Shown: piece after piece, positions 61,553-64,000 of the stretch | Layout of the letters: every line of letters begins with the position of its first letter | Numbering within the stretch: position 1 is the stretch's first letter | Assembly: GCA_050943535.1 (NCBI GenBank) | Contig: JBMNPJ010000001.1 | Location: 1 to 64,000 of the forward strand | DNA from: Massiliimalia sp050943535 | GTDB taxonomy: Bacteria > Bacillota > Clostridia > Oscillospirales > Ruminococcaceae | Length of the DNA: 64,000 nt | Direction of reading: 5' to 3' | Made by a program: the position numbers and the translations under genes | Notes under the pieces: generated by a model | The model's input: the letters and a program-made list of their open reading frames with translations, nothing else | What the model was told of the DNA's origin: nothing | The model's database searches: none

Positions 61553-62878
61553 ATGTTAGGTGCAATTTTATTACAGGTTATTTTGATAGGGGTAAATGCC
61601 GTATTTGCGGGAGCAGAAATTGCGGTAGTATCTATGAATGGAGTGAAGCTAAAAAATGCGGCAGAACAGGGGAACAGAAAAGCTCAGGTGCTGCTGCGGC
61701 TGACTGAAAATCCAGCGCGTTTTTTGGCGACCATTCAGGTGGCGATCACATTATCCGGATATTTGGGCAGTGCGTATGCTACCGACAACTTTTCAGAACC
61801 TTTGGTACACGGGATCATGAGCTTGGGCATTCCGGTTTCAGAACAGGTACTGCGTTCTGTTTGTCCGCTGGTGATTTCTCTGATTATGGCTTATTTTGGA
61901 ATTGTGTTTGGGGAATTAATTCCGAAGCGAATCGCCATGCAGAATAAGGAAGGGGTATCCTACGGTTTATCCGGACTGCTCAGTGTAATCGCCAAAATTT
62001 TTGTTCCGCTGGTTTGGCTGCTGACAGCTTCTACCAACTTCTTTTTAAAGCTGATGCATATTGATACTCAGGCGGAAGAGCAGGTCTCTGAGGAAGAAAT
62101 CCGTATGATCGTTTCCACCAGCTGCAGTCAGGGTGAAATCGAATCAAACGAAAATGAACTGATTCAAAATGTATTTGAATTTAACGATGTTTCTTTGGAA
62201 GAGATCTGTACCCATCGGACAGAAGTAGAGTACCTGTCCTTAGAAGATACAGATGAGGAATGGGAACAGCTGATTTTTTCCAGCCGACACAGTATGTTTC
62301 CGGTTTGCGGAGAGCGACAGGATCATATTATGGGGATTTTGGACAGCCGTATTTATCTGCGTTCTCAAAGCCGGTCACGGGAACATATTTTAAAAACAGC
62401 CGTGAAAAAACCGTTTTTTGTACTGGAAGGGATGAAAGCAGACGATCTGTTTTTTGCGATGAAACAGTCCGGAAATTACTTTGCGGTTGTGCTGGATGAA
62501 TACGGAGGTTTTACTGGAATTGTAACTTTGCGTGATCTGATGGAAATTTTGGTGGGAGAACTGGAAGATGTTTCTGAACCAGAAAAACCGGAAGATATCC
62601 GTCAGATTGATGAACATACCTGGTTAATTCAGGGATGTGCAGATTTGGAAGAGATCGACGATTTGTTCCAAACCCATTTGGCGGAAGATGAGTACGACAC
62701 TTTCAGCGGATACTTACTGGATGCGTTAGGGGGGCAGGTTCCGGATGAAGGGGAAGATTTTGAACTGGAACTGGGAAATATGAAAATTTACGCTACCATG
62801 GGAAAAGGCCATCGGGTGCAGGAAGCCCGGGTAACCGATCTGAGACAGGACGATTCTTCTGAAAAGGAGAATAGATAA
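61553..62878 (+). CDS. CNNM/CorC-HlyC-family transporter
   Basis: 441 residues: a DUF21/CNNM membrane domain (residues 1-~185, three to four segments, FGELIPKRIAMQ), a CBS pair (~200-330; TEVEYLSLED, FPVCGERQDHIMGILD, VLDEYGGFTGIVTLRDLMEI) and a C-terminal CorC_HlyC domain (~350-430; DEDTFSGYLLD-like EYDTFSGYLLDALGG). Relatives export Mg2+ or Co2+ (for example MpfA of Bacillus); the older name hemolysin is misleading. The ATG at 61553 follows GGAGG; the open frame starts inside the attenuator. Expression is probably set by the leader described at 61378-61505. Confidence 0.92.
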   Translation: MLGAILLQVILIGVNAVFAGAEIAVVSMNGVKLKNAAEQGNRKAQVLLRLTENPARFLATIQVAITLSGYLGSAYATDNFSEPLVHGIMSLGIPVSEQVLRSVCPLVISLIMAYFGIVFGELIPKRIAMQNKEGVSYGLSGLLSVIAKIFVPLVWLLTASTNFFLKLMHIDTQAEEQVSEEEIRMIVSTSCSQGEIESNENELIQNVFEFNDVSLEEICTHRTEVEYLSLEDTDEEWEQLIFSSRHSMFPVCGERQDHIMGILDSRIYLRSQSRSREHILKTAVKKPFFVLEGMKADDLFFAMKQSGNYFAVVLDEYGGFTGIVTLRDLMEILVGELEDVSEPEKPEDIRQIDEHTWLIQGCADLEEIDDLFQTHLAEDEYDTFSGYLLDALGGQVPDEGEDFELELGNMKIYATMGKGHRVQEARVTDLRQDDSSEKENR

Positions 62879-62887
62879 GGAAAAATA

Positions 62888-62924
62888 GAGGAGTCTGAAG
62901 GATTTTTATCCTTCAGACTCCTCA
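62888..62924. terminator. Bidirectional terminator between CNNM and dehydrogenase genes
   Basis: GAGGAGTCTGAAGGAT, TTTT, ATCCTTCAGACTCCTC: a perfect 16 bp stem between convergent genes. Confidence 0.9.
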
Positions 62925-62936
62925 TCAATTATATAA

Positions 62937-63926
62937 TTATACATCACAGCGTACTGCGCCTTTAATAAAATGATCCCGGTGAACCGCCATATCTTCATTC
63001 CCTTGGTCAAACTCATCCATAGTGTAAATGTGGTTGGTAACGCCTTTAAAATTCCATTGTCCGCTTTCCAGTAAATCCATGCACCGCTGGCAAAGCTGTG
63101 CTTCGTATTCGATCCGGCGCTCGTGACAATTAATAGAGGTAAATGCTTTGAAATTCCAAAGTTTATAGTCGATAGAGCGAGGACCATCGTTGTGATATCC
63201 TCCAATGCCCAGACGTCCGTGAGCACATACCAAATCGCCAGCCAGCTGCAGTCCGCTTTCTGTGCCGGAAAATTCCATGACATTTTCAAATCCCACATGA
63301 AATAGATCGGTTTCATGACCGTCACGGGTTAAATCCGGTTTGCCAATGTTTTCCCAATTGAGCAGGTAGGAGGGTGGAATTTGGCTTGGATGATAGGTTT
63401 CGGTAGCGCCGAACCGAAGGGCATTTTGCAGCGCTTCTTCTCTGGGGTCAATGGCGACAATTTTTCCATAACCCATTGCTTTAAATAGGGAGATCATACC
63501 CAGTCCCATGTATCCGGCGCCCACCACTGCGATAGAGTCGCCTAAAATAGCGGGAGGCATTTTAATCGCTGCGCTTAACAGGCAGGCAAGAGGTTCTGCA
63601 ATGGCATCCTCATCCTTGACAGAATCAGGAACGTGGACGGCTTTTTCCGGTTCCATGACAATGTATTCTTTAAAAGCGCCGCCGCCCAATCCGGAAACCC
63701 GGTCGCCAATTTGAAAGTCTGTAACATTGCGTCCCCGGTCTGCTACAATTCCCATGGATTCGTGGCCCAGAATATCGCCCGGTTTCGCGGTTGCCCAAGG
63801 ATACCACTCTGAGTGGCACATGCCACTGTAGATTACCTTAACCAGAATCTGGTTGTCATTAATTTTTGGAATATCCACTTCTACAACCTTGCTGTGTCTG
63901 GGGCCTGTCATAACGATCTGTTTCAT
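62937..63926 (-). CDS. Medium-chain dehydrogenase/reductase (zinc-type alcohol/sorbitol dehydrogenase family)
   Basis: 329 residues from MKQIVMTGPRHSKVVEVDIP (AAAGGA nine bases upstream; the frame is open 19 codons further). The catalytic-zinc region has YSGMCHSEWYPW and GHESMG; the NAD(P)-binding Rossmann motif is VGAGYMGLGMISLFKAMG. The four-cysteine structural zinc lobe of classical alcohol dehydrogenases is missing, as in some polyol and threonine dehydrogenase relatives. It would oxidise an alcohol or polyol; the substrate is unknown. Given the many sugar importers nearby, a role in sugar or polyol catabolism is plausible. Its promoter is at or beyond the right edge. Confidence 0.87.
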   Translation of the reverse strand: MKQIVMTGPRHSKVVEVDIPKINDNQILVKVIYSGMCHSEWYPWATAKPGDILGHESMGIVADRGRNVTDFQIGDRVSGLGGGAFKEYIVMEPEKAVHVPDSVKDEDAIAEPLACLLSAAIKMPPAILGDSIAVVGAGYMGLGMISLFKAMGYGKIVAIDPREEALQNALRFGATETYHPSQIPPSYLLNWENIGKPDLTRDGHETDLFHVGFENVMEFSGTESGLQLAGDLVCAHGRLGIGGYHNDGPRSIDYKLWNFKAFTSINCHERRIEYEAQLCQRCMDLLESGQWNFKGVTNHIYTMDEFDQGNEDMAVHRDHFIKGAVRCDV

Positions 63927-64000
63927 ATGCTTCATTCCTTTCTTGGTGTCATGGGTATTTTTCTTATGAACAGCATACCACAAACAAAGGAAAAAGCGGG

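Noticed and set aside
13956..64000. Cobalamin riboswitch controlling the URO-D/MtaA-like genes
   Set aside because: I looked for the conserved B12-box (GCCACTG) upstream of each such gene and found none; the only instance, near 63823, lies within the dehydrogenase coding sequence.

Overview
The window looks like a chromosomal contig of a gut-type Clostridia bacterium (Firmicutes, probably Oscillospiraceae/Ruminococcaceae-like). The evidence is a moderately low G+C content, strong AGGAGG-type ribosome sites, consensus sigma-A promoters with 17 bp spacers, choline-binding-type cell-wall repeats, a cdaA-cdaR pair, a fused ispDF gene, a selenium-associated DUF3343/class V aminotransferase pair, and many YesM/YesN two-component systems beside sugar ABC importers. 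The exact genus cannot be read from the sequence.

Layout. 1-1330: the end of a cell-wall-binding protein, a repeat-rich non-coding stretch, and two tRNA-Ser genes on the minus strand. The 3' end of tRNA-Ser(GCT) plus a terminator is duplicated in tandem with a 163/164 bp period. 1457-5581 (minus): a CAT-like acetyltransferase, a Sel1-repeat protein and a TPR protein, probably one operon. 5958-13955 (plus): housekeeping genes (MATE exporter, ispDF, DUF3343 and cysteine desulfurase-like protein, cdaA, cdaR, FAD-dependent dehydrogenase).

14433-38853 and 49437-61200 form the distinctive part. Four carbohydrate-type ABC importer clusters (A 14433-20263, B 20595-28672, C 29417-36063 on the minus strand, D 49437-57159) each encode a binding lipoprotein, two permeases and at least one protein that I assign to the uroporphyrinogen decarboxylase/MtaA-like fold. 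Two further such genes stand next to AraC regulators. This gives seven paralogues in about 42 kb, of two types: about 405-414 residues with a YGCCE motif, and about 338-373 residues with HxCG. No ABC ATPase, corrinoid protein or corrinoid-reactivating ATPase is encoded here, so these importers must borrow an ATPase and the methyltransferase-like proteins either use partners elsewhere or do different chemistry. Clusters A and D carry nearly identical 1.2 kb paralogues in otherwise diverged surroundings. Cluster C is decaying: both its binding protein and its AraC regulator carry single-base frameshifts. Each cluster has a hairpin between the binding-protein gene and the first permease gene.

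39085-48813 holds an ABC-2 exporter with a structured leader, two YhgE/Pip-type membrane proteins, and a small phage-like lysis cassette (small membrane proteins plus a GH25 endolysin) followed by an XRE regulator with a palindromic operator candidate. 61312-62878 is a CNNM/CorC-type transporter gene whose leader contains a consensus promoter, a short acidic leader ORF (MDGDGDGE...) and a terminator: a candidate peptide-controlled, metal-responsive attenuator. The window ends with a medium-chain dehydrogenase on the minus strand.
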